From NCBI RefSeq assembly GCF_949774975.1, contig NC_083112.1:58726035-58790034 (forward strand): DNA of 64,000 nt, read 5' to 3'. The translations under genes and the position numbers were made by a program. Below the pieces are notes generated by a model. The model had not been told where the DNA came from. It worked only from the letters and a program-made list of their open reading frames with translations, and ran no database searches. This document shows, piece after piece, positions 1 to 11,975 of this stretch (its first letter is position 1; every line of letters begins with the position of its first letter). This DNA is from Lagenorhynchus albirostris. Lineage: Eukaryota > Chordata > Mammalia > Artiodactyla > Delphinidae.

Positions 1-66
1 TATTACCAAAGCCTGAACATAGCAGGCACTAAATAAGTTCAGTCTAAATGAACGAATGAATGGGTA
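1..66 (+). repeat. MIR or L2 3' tail (partial)
   Basis: The run of gcaggcactaaataagttc followed by gaacgaatgaatg matches the shared 3' end of MIR/L2 elements (the usual form is GGCACATAGTAGGTGCTCAATAAATG, then TTGAATGAATG). It is cut by the window edge, so MIR and L2 cannot be told apart. Confidence 0.55.
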
Positions 67-3049
67 GTGGACACCTCAGAAAATGCTAATTTATTTTATA
101 TTGAGATATTAAGAAAGATTCTAAATAATACAGTATCTTCGGATGTCTCTAGTATCTATAAAAATGAGGTCCTCGCACACAAAATTACACCAAATTTAAA
201 CTGGTTTTGAGATCAAAATCTCATTAACTAAACTAGAATAAATTCACGTCCTGCACATGTATCTGTTAGATTATATCTATGCTTGCCTAGCCCAAGCATA
301 CTGCAATAGTTACTTTCTATTCCTAGTTGTTTTTTGTTGTTGTTGATGGGGATTATTTATTTACCCAGTCATTTCTGATGACAGAGACTTGAAACTATTA
401 GTAAATTCTTGAACATGACATTCTGACAATGTCAGAATATGAATTCACTGAAGTTTCCATTCCTGACGTTCTACTTTATATAGGAAGAAGATTAGTGTTG
501 GAATAGTTTTCACTTACTCTCAACTGAAATAAATGAGTTAATAAAGCTGAGGATCTCAGAATTCCCTGAGGAGAGAATTTTCAACTGCATGTTTTTAAGC
601 ATCACTCTCCTGAGGGAATTTTGAAATGCAAAACACCGCTTCAGTGATGTGCCCTATCCAGCCTCTAAACTTCTAAGAGGTTCACTGCAAAAGTGCAGCA
701 TTGCTGCTGCTGGAGGTGCATCAGACTTCTTATGTGTTTTATGGTTGCAAAAATGTTGAAAACTATTGACTTAAATAGGAGAGCTAGGCTATAAGAGAAA
801 GGTAAAGCATTATGGGAAACTCAATACTTTCAGCTAGATATTTAATAAGCAGCCTTTCTCTTCCTATTCCGCTACCACTGTCATGGGTAAACCTTTAGAT
901 GACTAATAATGAGGATTTATCCCTATCTCTCAAGCTTCCATGACAATCAAAATTTCTTTATTTTCAAATTTAATTTAAAACTACTTCTTTTAGTTTTCTC
1001 TGATTTTAGAGAACAATGATAACTATATTTAGTAAAAGGAAAAATAAGGTTTTAAAACTCAAGAAAATAAGGAGTTGTCTATACCTTTTATTTCAATCTT
1101 AGACAAATCTACACCGACGTAAACCCTGCTCAGAATCTGTGTTTGTCATTTCAACTGAAGAGCTTTAAACTGGAGATGCAAGTGATAGATGGGTAAAACC
1201 GTTACATATTTATAGCATGCTGATTGGAACTAATTACAGAAGCACATAAATGTGGAATTTATTTTCAATAGAGCTGGCATCAAATTTATAGTACCATTTG
1301 CATTCAGTTAACTCTACAAGGAATCTTTCTCCATTTTTAACTTTGAGACAATAAAATATTTTTTTCTCAACCAATTGCTAAATGGCAGCCTTGAATTCCA
1401 AATTCAACTTTGATGTTCCATTGATATGAGAAACCAAGAAAGTAAATTAATTTTTCTAACCAGGAAGACACACAGAAAAATTAATGTTTACCTCAGAGTT
1501 TGGACATATACACAATAAGAAGTTTCAATGTCTTTTATTTTACAGGGTGTCTAATACACGTTAGACTTCTTCACAAACATGCTGGCTCTTTTTCTCTTCA
1601 GTCATTCTACGTTTGCACTTTCCCATCCTCTTGAAATTATATTTTCTTCTCGTGATTATTTTCAGTGAAATGTGAGCAGAAGTGGTTTGTCTCATTTCTA
1701 GGTGGATTATTTAAAATCCAGAGGATGTTTTCTAACATTATTTTTTCCTCCTGAGGCAATATTTCTAAGAGCAGCTACTTTGCGAGGATAACAACGACAC
1801 ACATCAGAGACTTTTTAAAATAACTCTTTTAAATATGTGACTTGCATAAGGAATTAAGAAAGAAAAATAAAGACAAACAAAGGCAACCTTTTTTTTAAAT
1901 TTTAAACTTTAAGCCACTAAGTGTTTGGGCATCTTTGTTCTCACCTAATCTTGCCTGATTGATTCATACCCCTTTCAACTTTGGTCAAACTATGATAAAA
2001 CGTGGCTGAAAACATAAAATTTTGCTCAAAAATTCCCCCAAACATGCTTGCATAAAACACTCATTTGTTCACCATTCCAGAAGGTGATTTTAGTTCTTGT
2101 TATTAAGCTGGATTACAGAAACCTTTGAAGGTTACTTTTAACAGAACTTGGGGCTTATGTTGCATTTTTAAATAAAACTTGTCAGTAATCATTGTATTTC
2201 TGTATATAGGTATATTGTGTAATTAAGGAGGTCATAATACAACTTTCAAAATTCCATACATTTATGTTTTATTGTTTGCTGACTTTTTGTGATCAGTGTA
2301 GCATATTTTCATCTCACACATCTCATTCATATTTCAGTCTAACACCACTAGTGTCTACATAATTCTCTTAGGTTTACTATTAAAACCTACTGAATAAAAA
2401 TCACATAACTTTAATTAGTTTCTACCATTAGACTGCCTCGCAAATACCTTTACCTGTCTCCTACTTTCTTTTCTGATGTACGCATATAGTCTATCCACGG
2501 CCCTGGTTATTTCCAGTCATCCTCCCCCTCTGGCTTGGGGAGCTTATTACTATGTGAACAGCACAATAAGTAAAATATAAATCAGCAACCTCAACTGAGT
2601 CCTCGACAAATAAAGGAAATTTTGCCACATTGCCACATTTCTTTGGTCATTTCTTTTCCTAATTTTCTAAAATAACTTGGTTATATCTTCTCTATTCTAC
2701 TTAAATCTTACTTTTTGGCCTTCCTTTCCTCTTAGTCTCACATACCATGAAGATTACAGATAATTAGCAAGAAACTTTCTCCACTTTCAGGCTCCAAATC
2801 TATAACTCTACTTGCTTTCATCCTTATCACTTTCTTTCCTCCTGATTCAAAATAGCACAAGTGATTGCATTTATCAAAGGTGAATTCTTCTTCATATGCA
2901 ATGCAGTCCATCTGCTGCTACCTTCTGCATCTGCCCTGCATTCCATTCACTTCTGCCTGGTCAAGATCCTCATTTATTTCCTCTCTTTTCTTCCTCATGC
3001 ATGTACATTGTCTCTAACAGTGACGTCCTTCTCGAAGCATTCAGACATG
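67..3049. other. Unassigned AT-rich sequence, no gene
   Basis: No open frame of note, no recognisable repeat and no CpG-rich stretch. Only short A/T runs and one imperfect inverted repeat (listed separately) stand out. It is probably ordinary intergenic or deep intronic DNA. Confidence 0.5.
560..620. repeat. Imperfect inverted repeat (hairpin)
   Basis: The arm aattccctgaggagag (560-575) pairs with ctctcctgagggaatt (605-620) with one mismatch over 16 bases. The loop is 29 bases. The symmetry does not extend beyond the arms, and there is no flanking duplication that would mark a transposon. Confidence 0.5.
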
Positions 3050-3057
3050 CCTTAGAA

Positions 3058-3289
3058 CAGGGGTCCCTAACTCCTCCCCTGCGGTACCAGTCCGCGGCCT
3101 GTTAGGAACCGGGCCGCGCAGCAGGAGGTGAGCAGCGGGCAAGCGAGCGAAGCTTCGTCTGCCGCTCCCCATCACTCCCCGTCGCTCCCCACCACTCGCA
3201 TTACCGCCTGAACCATCCCCCACCCATTCCGTGGAAAAACTGTCTTCTACAAAACCGGTCCCTGGTGCCAAAAAGGTTGAGGACCACTG
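3058..3289. mobile_element. Non-autonomous hAT-type DNA transposon (232 bp)
   Basis: Inverted ends CAGGGGTCCCTAAC (left) and CAGTGGTCCTCAACC (right, read inward) are flanked by a perfect 8-bp duplication, ccttagaa, at 3050-3057 and 3290-3297. Eight-base duplications with CAG...CTG ends are diagnostic of hAT elements. The interior is far more GC-rich than its surroundings (gaaccgggccgcgcagcagg). It has no transposase frame, so it needed a transposase from elsewhere. I recognise the sequence as a common mammalian MER1/Charlie-group repeat, but I do not commit to a family name. Confidence 0.9.
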
Positions 3290-3424
3290 CCTTAGAAGGC
3301 TTAGAGGGCTGTAAAGACTAAATGATACAGTATATAAAGAAAATCTGCCACTTTTTTCCTGAAGAAAATTAAGATTTCATCAGTTAATAAACAATTATCC
3401 CAAATAACTTGGAAATAAACATTT

Positions 3425-3627
3425 TATTTTTTTTTTGCGGTACGCGGGCCTCTCACTGTTGTGGCCTCTCCCGTTGCGGAGCACAGGCTCCGGACGCGCA
3501 GGCTCAGCGGCCATGGCTCACGGGCCCAGCTGCTCTGCGGCATGTGGGATATTCCCGGACTGGGGCATGAACCTGTGTCCCCTGCATCGGCAGGTGGACT
3601 CTCAACCACTGCACACCAGGGAAGCCC
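3425..3627 (-). mobile_element. CHR SINE, short form
   Basis: On the minus strand this reads from gggcttccctgg through a tRNA-like A/B-box region to ggcccgcgtaccgc and an A tail. The flanking duplication ggaaataaacattt is at 3411-3424 and 3628-3641. One base is missing in the usual cagtggttgag stretch, so the copy is slightly decayed. Confidence 0.95.
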
Positions 3628-3642
3628 GGAAATAAACATTTA

Positions 3643-5639
3643 TCCCAAGTAACTCGGAAAATATCTTCTCTCCATTTGCTAAGTTAGAGAGATTTAATTA
3701 CAAAATCTCTTCATTTATGAATCACAATAAAGAATACAAATTTAAAATTAATAATTATAGAAAACAGCCAATTCATCTGAATCCTTTCAAATGCATTTTC
3801 TTAGCGCAATCATCAAATATGCAAAAATAATTAACTTCTCTCTGTGCTACCCATATACTACCATTAGTCCATCCAATCTATAACACATTCTCCCATCACT
3901 ACATGGCCCATTTCTTACAAGTTAATCCATGCAAAGGAAACTTCCTCAAATCTTAAAACAAACCGTGCTCTTGAAAAGGGCAGAAGAACAATCATAATTC
4001 CCTAGGAACATGAGTCAACTACAGCTTTCCTTTTCACTGGAAAAGTTTACTAAGGATCCACAGAAGAAAAAAAAGGTGACTAGGTTATGTTAATTTGAAA
4101 AAATATATTCCTAGGTTCTTCAGATATACTCCATAAGATAACTCCACCCCTACTCCCCATTTATAACCAGTGTTGTGACATCTCTTGTTTGGAGGCTTTA
4201 ACAACTTTTAAAAAAGTATTTTATTAATATTATATTAAAACAGTCAATCTCCTGACTCCTTTCTTAAAATATCATACCTTTAAAGACTAAAAAGTTGTCA
4301 CATTAGTTTGTACATACAGATAGCAGAGATTTAATAAATATTCTTAAAAACATTTCTAGCATTAAGCTGTATCTTACTTCACAATAGTTAATAATGCAAT
4401 AATGCTCCTGTAAGAATATTTAGCAATTTAATGTGATATTTTCTGTAAATCATATACAGAATATACTACATATCTGATTTCAATGCACTATTCTCAGAAA
4501 ATATTATTTTAAATGTTCTAAGCATGGATGGTTCCTAATATAACATGTGATATATCTCAACACATTTCTCTAGAGAATTTTTTCTGTTTTTTTATCTATG
4601 AATGAAATAATTTCAGAAGTGTGAACAACTTGAATTCAGACATTCTCTATGAGAAGCTGGCAAAAAATATGTTAGTCCATTTTACAGCAATAACAGCAAT
4701 AACAGCTTGGAGATAAAATCTATAAAACAGTTATTTTTGTATAATACTTATGTGTCTTTGTACATACTCCGTGTTGCACAATGTGAATAGCGTTGGGGGG
4801 CATTCATAATAAGCAAAGCCTTGAAAGAAAGTAGGTTGACCAGAAAAGATGTGCGTTAACCATAAAATCAAGGATGGATAGAAGAGAAAACTACAAGAAG
4901 TGTGGCTACGGGCTCAGTTAATAAACAACCTGTTGTTGATCTCCCGCTTCTAAAATTTTTGCGTGTGTGTCTGTTACTTTCTGCTTTTTAGTTCTGTAAC
5001 TTGGCTTTACTCTCTTTTGTTCTAGATCTTTAGAAAACAAACTCCTTTCCTGACATTGATATCTTGTTGTTCTGCATAGTTAACCCTTATCATCAAGTTC
5101 TCAGTGTTACTTGCAAAACCTGTTTATACACCATTTGGCCTGATTGCTTCTCTGGATTGGTATTTGAGTTTGACATTGTTGACACTGAACTATATGGTGA
5201 TTACTCCGTCTTCAAAAAAGAGAGGACTCATTCTTGAGACTCTCACAATTTGTTTGATGGTATAAAACTGATCAGGTACCAAACTTGGTATATTTTATAT
5301 CACAATTCCACGGGGTAAAGTGAACACAGAGCGTTTCGCAGAATATATAAGTATATATTGAATGCAAAATTGGAAAGAGGTATTTATAAAATTGAAAATC
5401 AGAAAGAAAAAACCTGATTTTGTAAGAAAACTGCTCTACTTTTAACTGTCTTCCAAGTAGACTGATTAAACCCATATGTGCAACTGCAAGATTCTGAAAG
5501 ATGGACATTTATTTACCAAATCAGTATAGCACAGTATTATATTTCAGATTTTTAAAGTTTCTTCTTGAACAGTAACAGTATTTGGGGACTCATTATTTTT
5601 AAAGGAAAACACATATACTGCTTTTGTAGCTACATCAGT
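3643..5639. other. Unassigned AT-rich sequence, no gene
   Basis: No coding signal. The 71-79 aa open frames here have no recognisable motif and no family resemblance. No repeat could be named with confidence. Confidence 0.5.
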
Positions 5640-5965
5640 TAGGCATGAGAAATAAAACTCCAAAAGTTCAGCAGCTTAGCCCTGTAGAGTTTATTCTTGT
5701 TCTCATTTCAGTCGAAGAGGGTGGCTATGTCAGTGAATGAGCTTCGGGGGCCACGACTCTTTCCATTTCTTAGTGCATCTGTAACCTCTTCATTCAGTGG
5801 CAGGTTGGCAAAGAGAAGTTAGAGAAGCATGACTCATTTCCTAAGTGCCTCGGCACAGAAGTGTCACTTACCATTTCCACTCAAATTTCATCAATAAAAC
5901 CTAGTCATATGGCCCCATTTGGTCTCCAAGGAGCTGGAAGGTATAAAGCTGGTGAGCTGCCTCTC
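5640..5965 (+). repeat. Old mammalian interspersed repeat, family not named
   Basis: Segments such as agaagtgtcacttaccattt, then ctagtcatatggcccc, then aaggagctggaaggta follow the order of a widespread old mammalian repeat (its usual form has CACTTCCGCTCACATTCC and then CTAGTCACATGGCCCCA). Heavy divergence prevents a family name. Confidence 0.4.
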
Positions 5966-7357
5966 ATGTAAATATGTGAAGTATTATTAATCTAAGTTAC
6001 ATGGTTTACCATTTCTTTTTAGGATCCTAAATGCTACTTTGATTAAGTTGGGACCTTATACCAAAGGTCTTTTATCAGCAAAAAGAAAAATGTTCAATTT
6101 TGCCTTAATACAAATTAAATTACTATTCTGGTTCCAGGTGAACAGAAATAATTATTGATATCTATATGGCTTTTGTCTGCATCTGACTCTTTTTCTTCAA
6201 AATTAAACGTGAAAATGAAAGCATTGCTCTCATCGGTTTATTTTCCCTCTTAAAATAAATGACATGAATTACTTCTCCTTTCAAAATTATCTTTCCCCAA
6301 GTGTTGCTGATGGCTTCTTTTTAAAATGCTTTGCATTAGCAACTGCCATCCAGATGAAAAGCCCATTTGGACCTGACATTAATTTTACACTCAGTGCATA
6401 ATACTCGACCTTGTCATTAGGTCAACTATAAACTGCCACGGCTGAAACGCAATTTTTCTACTACATTTGCTATTTGTCCTTCTCTTATTTGTACCCTGAG
6501 GTGTACAGGTGCCCTCTACTGTCATCACTGTCCCTTTCTTATATTCCTCTTTTACTCATTAGCTCTCATCATTAATGTACCTTTTGTTTATAAAAGATAA
6601 AGTTGCTTCTAGCATAAATCTACTGTTTTTTCTCCCATTATGTCCTAAAACAAGCAAGCAAACAAAAAACGAACAAACTCTAGTAGCCAAAACGCTCAGT
6701 TTATGATAATGAAGTCCATATATTCGCTAACTTCCGGTAAGCTGGTATGTGGCAGCATGGGTGTTTCCTCTTTCTTTTCTGTGCTCTGGCTTTCAGGCCA
6801 TGCTTGTTTTTATACTGTAACATGCTTTGAATGCTGTTTCACAATTATTTATTTTGAAGCCATCTTCATATGAGCAACTAAATATTTCCTATGGTTCATG
6901 CAAATATGCTCTTGAACAACTTTTATATTTCTCTGCCATGATGACAATTTTATCTCCAAAAACTGGAGATGAGTTAACATTAAATGCACATAAACACACA
7001 GACAGACACACACAAACTATGAAAATTTTGTATAATGAAGGTTCACCATTTTGTAGCCCATAATTTTTGTAAATAATGATAGCATCATTTTTCTATAACT
7101 CCCCAAAGCAGAAATAGACCAAATTGTATGACTCTATCATTAATACCAATTTTATGTGATTATTCTTTTAAGTCCAAAAATATATATCATTCTTTCTTTC
7201 ATCTCTTTGGATAGTCAATAACCATCTACTTGTCATGTTGATTTTTCCTCACTTGATATTCAGCTGAACCTTCTTTGAGGACTACGTTTTCTTTGCAAGG
7301 GTTAGGCCGTTGAACATTGCACAGATATTTGTGACACCACTCTAAATGCATGGTGAC
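5966..7357. other. Unassigned sequence with a conserved-looking core
   Basis: No gene and no identified repeat. The stretch about 6100-6480 is balanced in composition, low in simple repeats and rich in short TAAT-type motifs, which is the look of a conserved non-coding element (see findings). The remainder is plain AT-rich DNA. Confidence 0.4.
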
Positions 7358-7480
7358 GAAGCAAGAGAAGAGGAAGAGAAGGAGCAGGGGGACAAAGATG
7401 AGCAAGAGAAAGAAGAAGGAGAAAAAGAAGAGGAAGAAAAGGAGAGGAGGGGAAGGAGAGGGACAGGAAGACGGAGACTA
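7358..7480 (+). repeat. Polypurine tract, (GA)/(GAA)-rich
   Basis: About 120 bases are almost entirely A and G on this strand (for example gagaaagaagaaggagaaaa and ggaggggaaggagaggg). It is low-complexity DNA with potential for triplex formation. Its complement gives rise to a Leu/Phe/Pro/Ser-rich open frame that is not a gene. Confidence 0.85.
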
Positions 7481-7527
7481 AATGTGCCCATTTAAGTTTA
7501 GAAAATGGTGCATAAAAGAAATGATGA

Positions 7528-7751
7528 GGGCTTCCCTGGCGGCGCAGTGGTTGAGAGTCCGCCTGCCGATGCAGGGGACACAGATTCGTGCCCCGGTCAG
7601 GGAAGATCCCACATGCTGCGGAGTGGCTGGGCCCGTGAGCCATGGCCACTGGGCCTGCGCATCTGGAGCCTGTGCTCCACAACGGGAGAGGCCACAACAG
7701 AGAGAGGCCCACGTACTGCAAAAAAAAAAAAAGTTTAAAACAAAAAATAAA
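7528..7751 (+). mobile_element. CHR SINE, short form
   Basis: The head gggcttccctggcggcgcag, the B-box region and the tail ggcccacgtactgc are followed by an A-rich tail. The perfect target duplication aaaagaaatgatga is at 7514-7527 and 7752-7765. It inserted beside the polypurine tract. The internal open frames are SINE-derived. Confidence 0.97.
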
Positions 7752-7765
7752 AAAAGAAATGATGA

Positions 7766-8907
7766 GAATATTTATTGGGGAAAAGAATAAGAGCAATCCT
7801 TGGAAATTAAAGCTACAATTTTTTTTGAATAGAGACTATGTGTGGGGCTATCCTACTTAGGAAGTAGGGAATTAAGTTACTTATTTATGCATTTATTTTG
7901 TTTGAAATTAGATTATGATTTGGTTTGTTTAATTTAGTTTTCACAAATGTGAATATAATTTTGTAATTAATTTATCTAGCCATTAATAATAATAAGAGAG
8001 AAATTTCATGCCAATTATTTAACATTTAAGGAATGCCTTAAGAGTAAAGGTACCATACCATATCATACCATATTATATTATAAATTATTTCTGCTGCTAT
8101 ATTCCACTTCTTTTCAGTAATTCCAGCAATTCACAAAGAAGTTCATTAAATGTATGTTGAATAAATAATTGAATTCATATAGCTATATAAGTAGTAGATA
8201 TTTAATTATAAAATTTCTTCACACTTTTGACATAGCAAAAAATTAAACATAATTGAAAGTATATGTAAATCATTGATAAAAATATTTTACTTATGGGGCA
8301 GATTTTTTCCATAAAGTCTTTCATTGATGAAATATTTTCTAAAGGAACCCAAGTGTGCTGCAAATTGAAATGAAAAAGATAAATCAATAAAAGTTAGCAG
8401 TATAAGGGAAAACAGTGATGATGGGGATGCTGGAGAAAGCTACATAATTGGTCTTACAAGGTACTATTCCCGTTAACAAGTAACTCACTTTGACTATCTT
8501 CTTTTTCGCTCTCAACCCTTAAAGATTTGGTATCCTGCTTCAACATGGATATCCTTACAGCAGTTAGTTTCTATTGAAAACAGTGTTCAAAAAAAGAAAA
8601 AAGCATAATACTTTTTTTAAACTATCAAGTCAATGTGGTACAAATTACCAGCCTGAATATGGTATATAATTCAGAAAGAGGCAGATAACTGGAAAAAAAT
8701 GGTGTTCTGGAGTCCTGAACAGAGCCAAGGTGAAGGAAGTAAGACTCAGAGAAATAAAGAGCCAAAGGGCAAACACAAAATTAAAATCTCTGCGGTGAGT
8801 TCACTGAAAGCGTCAATCCGAAGAGACCAAGGCCAAGGCTGGAATCACATCATGCATATGTACCAGGCTACTGAGTTTATCTTGTTGGGGTATGAAAGTA
8901 AATAGTA
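7766..8907. other. Unassigned AT-rich sequence, no gene
   Basis: Contains a small direct repeat of ataccat/atcatacc at 8049-8080 and, at about 8110-8185, a weak likeness to a MIR/L2 tail (ttaaatgtatgttgaataaa). Nothing coding can be supported. Confidence 0.45.
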
Positions 8908-8920
8908 GCTGATCATTGAT

Positions 8921-9096
8921 GCTATTTATTTATTTGTTTATTTATTTATTTTTATTGGCATATAACTGATTTACAATGTTGTATCAGTTTCAGGTGTACA
9001 GCAACAAGGAACTCTACTCACTATTCTGGAATAACTTACATGGAAAAAAAATGTATAAAAGAATGGATATATGTATATGTATAACTGATTCACTTT
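8921..9096 (-). mobile_element. L1 3' end with 5' inversion (twin-primed)
   Basis: The left part (about 8938-9006) is the L1 3' terminus on the minus strand (actgatttacaatgttgtat, then gtttcaggtgtacagcaa). The right part (about 9007-9096) is the immediately upstream L1 segment on the plus strand (gaactctactcactattctg, then tgtatatgtataactgattc). The pair is framed by a 13-bp duplication gctgatcattgat at 8908-8920 and 9097-9109. Inversion of the 5' portion inside one duplication is the signature of twin priming. Confidence 0.92.
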
Positions 9097-9109
9097 GCTG
9101 ATCATTGAT

Positions 9110-11773
9110 TCTAATGTTTTAAGAAGTGATAAAGAGTAGTGAGGACTGTGGCTGCCGACGGGAGAGGAAGTACATATCCTACCGACTGGGGACAGTCTTT
9201 AAGCAGCTACAACTGATTGCTGCCACGTGGGAATCCAGGTTCAGTGCAGTCACATTTTCAGAGTTCTCAAAAGGAATTAACAGTATTAATTTTTTATGAA
9301 ATTTACAAACTTAGGTTCCATAGAATGATTGTGTGTGTATATATACACACACACACACACAAACATACACACATTTCCACACCTCTAGCTAGGCTAGTAA
9401 GAATATTCTTCTGCTCATTTACATGCAATATGGAATCGTGAAGAGTTATATGTCACTTTTAAATACTCTTCGCAAAATTTCTGCCAATGTCACTTGGCTT
9501 CTCTTTTTGCAATTTCTTTTTCTGTTCTGTGAACCTCCACACTAACTTCAACATGATGACACTAAACAAGAGTAGTTTATTGTCAATTCAGCTTTCTGCA
9601 GTTGAAGTCATGCACAGACTGAGTACTTCATTATCTTCAGCATTAAGTTGTATCCTCAAAAAGTCCATAGTCAAGTATAGTTTTATAAGAAGGTAAATTT
9701 AAAAATTCTACACTTTCATGTCTCTTAATAACTACTTTAAGTTCTTCACATAATTTCTTGAACATTTGAGAATGAAAATATATTTATCTATGCTCACAAA
9801 ATACCAATATTCATAGGTTGATCTTAATACCTCCAACACTGTTTTGAGACTACTCACTTGTAATATTGTTTAGACAGGAACCATACTCTCCTTCCTTGAA
9901 GAGAACCCACGCAAAGTTGTTTCCTGAACTGATCCCTTCTGTCTCTCCACCCAGTCAAAGAAAATGGTAACAATATTTCAATTATATTTATAGTATTCTA
10001 CTTTAAAATGCTAAGAATCTACTCTATAATTGGCACAGGATTCGTTTTGTAGTCCTTTACAACATAAGAAATGAAAAATCAAAGTTATGATGTTTGTGGC
10101 TGCAAGTTAAAGAAAATTAAAAAACATGTCTGGAAGGGCAATTCCAGGTATGGTTAATTCCATGGCTAAATAAGAACGTAGTCCTCAGTTCTGCCCTCCT
10201 CAGCATGTTTATTCTCTACAAGTAGTTCTAAGACTGCAGTCCCATTTCAAGGTGTCACATGCAAAGGACAGGATCAAGAAGCAGATAAAAGAACATCCCT
10301 GTATTTTATCTGCTTCAGGAATAAAAAATTCCTTCATAGATTGCTTTCTTTGAACTGTTTTATACTTCTCAATTGCCACAACTTTGTCAGATGCCTTTGC
10401 CTAAAACAATCATTCACTAAGAGAAATAAGACCACTATTTTTGGCCAAAAAAAAAATGTTTCTGAAGAGAGGCAGAGAGCATCTTTGAAAGATACGGCAA
10501 ATTGGAAGATTATGAACCAATTTGGAGTTTTGATAGAAAGGAAGATGTCTAAGAGAGAGATATAAGGAAACAACCAAGGATGAATGCCAACAAAGTGGCG
10601 ACTCTGGCTGTTTTCCCTTGTCCCTTATTTGAAAACTCTTAAGTAAAATGGTGTTTACTCTACAGTATCAAATATCAGAGGCTAAGAATGTTCCCTGTTC
10701 TTGACTACAATGTGAGTAAAATTTTTATCTATGTTCCAATTTAAATTTACATTTTTTTCTGATGAGGTATAATTAAGAAGAAAATTAATTAAGATTTATT
10801 CTCAGATGTTTTGGCTTGCTCCAAATTGCACAGACTTAACAAAAAAAGAAAACATTACTTTTAATAAAATGAGCCAAGAATTTTTTAATCTAATTTCTCC
10901 CAAATATGCCATTTTGGAAGATTCCTGGTAGAAGCAATATTAATAATTACACTACTAATGTTGTAAAAGGTGTGGAACTTGTGTATAATGGCCACAGGAT
11001 AAATTTTTTCCGTGTGTCATTATAAATAGAAGGTGTGAGGATTTCTTTTAAGTATGGGTGTTAATTTTTCTTAATTAAATTTACCCATCTCTGGAAAGGA
11101 TAATAATACATACTATAATTATTATTAGATTAAGTGATACGTTACTTTTCTAGGATAAGGAATTGTGCCTGACACACAACTGGCACTCTTCTATATAATT
11201 TTCATTTTCCAAGAGTCTCCAAAAACTAGGATCAAATTCCTTCTACTATTATGTGTTAATGAATTTTATGTCCGTATCTTATACTTTCCACATATTAAAA
11301 GTATTTGAAGTCTAATGCTATGGAAAATGATTGTATTTTTATTGTTCAAGGTGTTCAGGTCTGATGTAGGTAATATTCATCGATTTGAAGCATAGTAGTA
11401 TCTCACACCATGATAGAGTTCTTATAAATCTGAAATTTTATACTTTATTAGAACCTTTTTTTTATAATACCATACTCTGAGTAAGATACTAATGGATAGG
11501 ATTACAGTGGAAGATGGTGCTAATTTCCTTTTAAAAGTAAACTGCATTCTTGCCTAAAATATTTTATGGTTTTAATATAATATTACACTAATGGAAAATG
11601 GAAACTAACCATGAATAAATGTAGTTCACAGTGGTACATTAATCTGTGTTTTATAAAATACAGCTTTATATAATTTACTCTGTGAGCTGCGGAATGAGGA
11701 AATTCTCCACTTGTCAAAAGCATTATTTTATATGTTAATCCCACACTCCTAATTTATCCTCCACCCTTTCCCC
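9110..11773. other. Unassigned AT-rich sequence, no gene
   Basis: Apart from the small CA repeat, no repeat family or coding exon is recognisable. The 60-80 aa open frames lack motifs. Confidence 0.45.
9338..9375 (+). repeat. (CA)n microsatellite, interrupted
   Basis: A run of tatatacacacacacaca type followed by imperfect aaacatacacac. It is a short dinucleotide repeat of about 38 bases. Confidence 0.85.
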
Positions 11774-11900
11774 TTTGGTATATATACACACTACTATACA
11801 TAAAACAGATAAACAAAAAGGACCTACTGTATAGCACAGGGAACTATATTTAGTATCTTATAATAACGTATAATGGAAAAGAATCTGAAAAAGAATATAT
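11774..11900 (+). mobile_element. L1 3' UTR fragment
   Basis: Carries the typical artiodactyl/cetacean L1 3' end (ggacctactgtatagcacag, then ggaaaagaatctgaaaaaga). It runs into a TA-rich tract in place of the usual final 100 bases, so its 3' terminus is lost or replaced. Confidence 0.85.
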
Positions 11901-11975
11901 ATGCATATATGTATACATATATACATACGTACATATGTATAAATATATATGTATATATATATGCATATATACATT
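11898..11975. repeat. TA/CATA-rich low-complexity tract
   Basis: Alternating atatatgcatatatgtatac units of about 78 bases with local dyad symmetry. It probably grew from the TATATGTATATGTATA motif present in the neighbouring L1 3' UTR. Confidence 0.8.

Noticed and set aside
2861..3105. Two overlapping plus-strand frames of 64 and 69 codons
   Set aside because: They run into the hAT element and have no motif; chance frames.
7528..7600. tRNA gene suggested by A/B-box-like sequence in SINE heads
   Set aside because: All such hits are CHR SINE heads; they lack an acceptor stem closing the cloverleaf and are followed by the SINE body.
7302..7796. 164-aa open frame on the minus strand
   Set aside because: It is the complement of the polypurine tract plus a CHR SINE; the sequence content is repeat-derived and low complexity.
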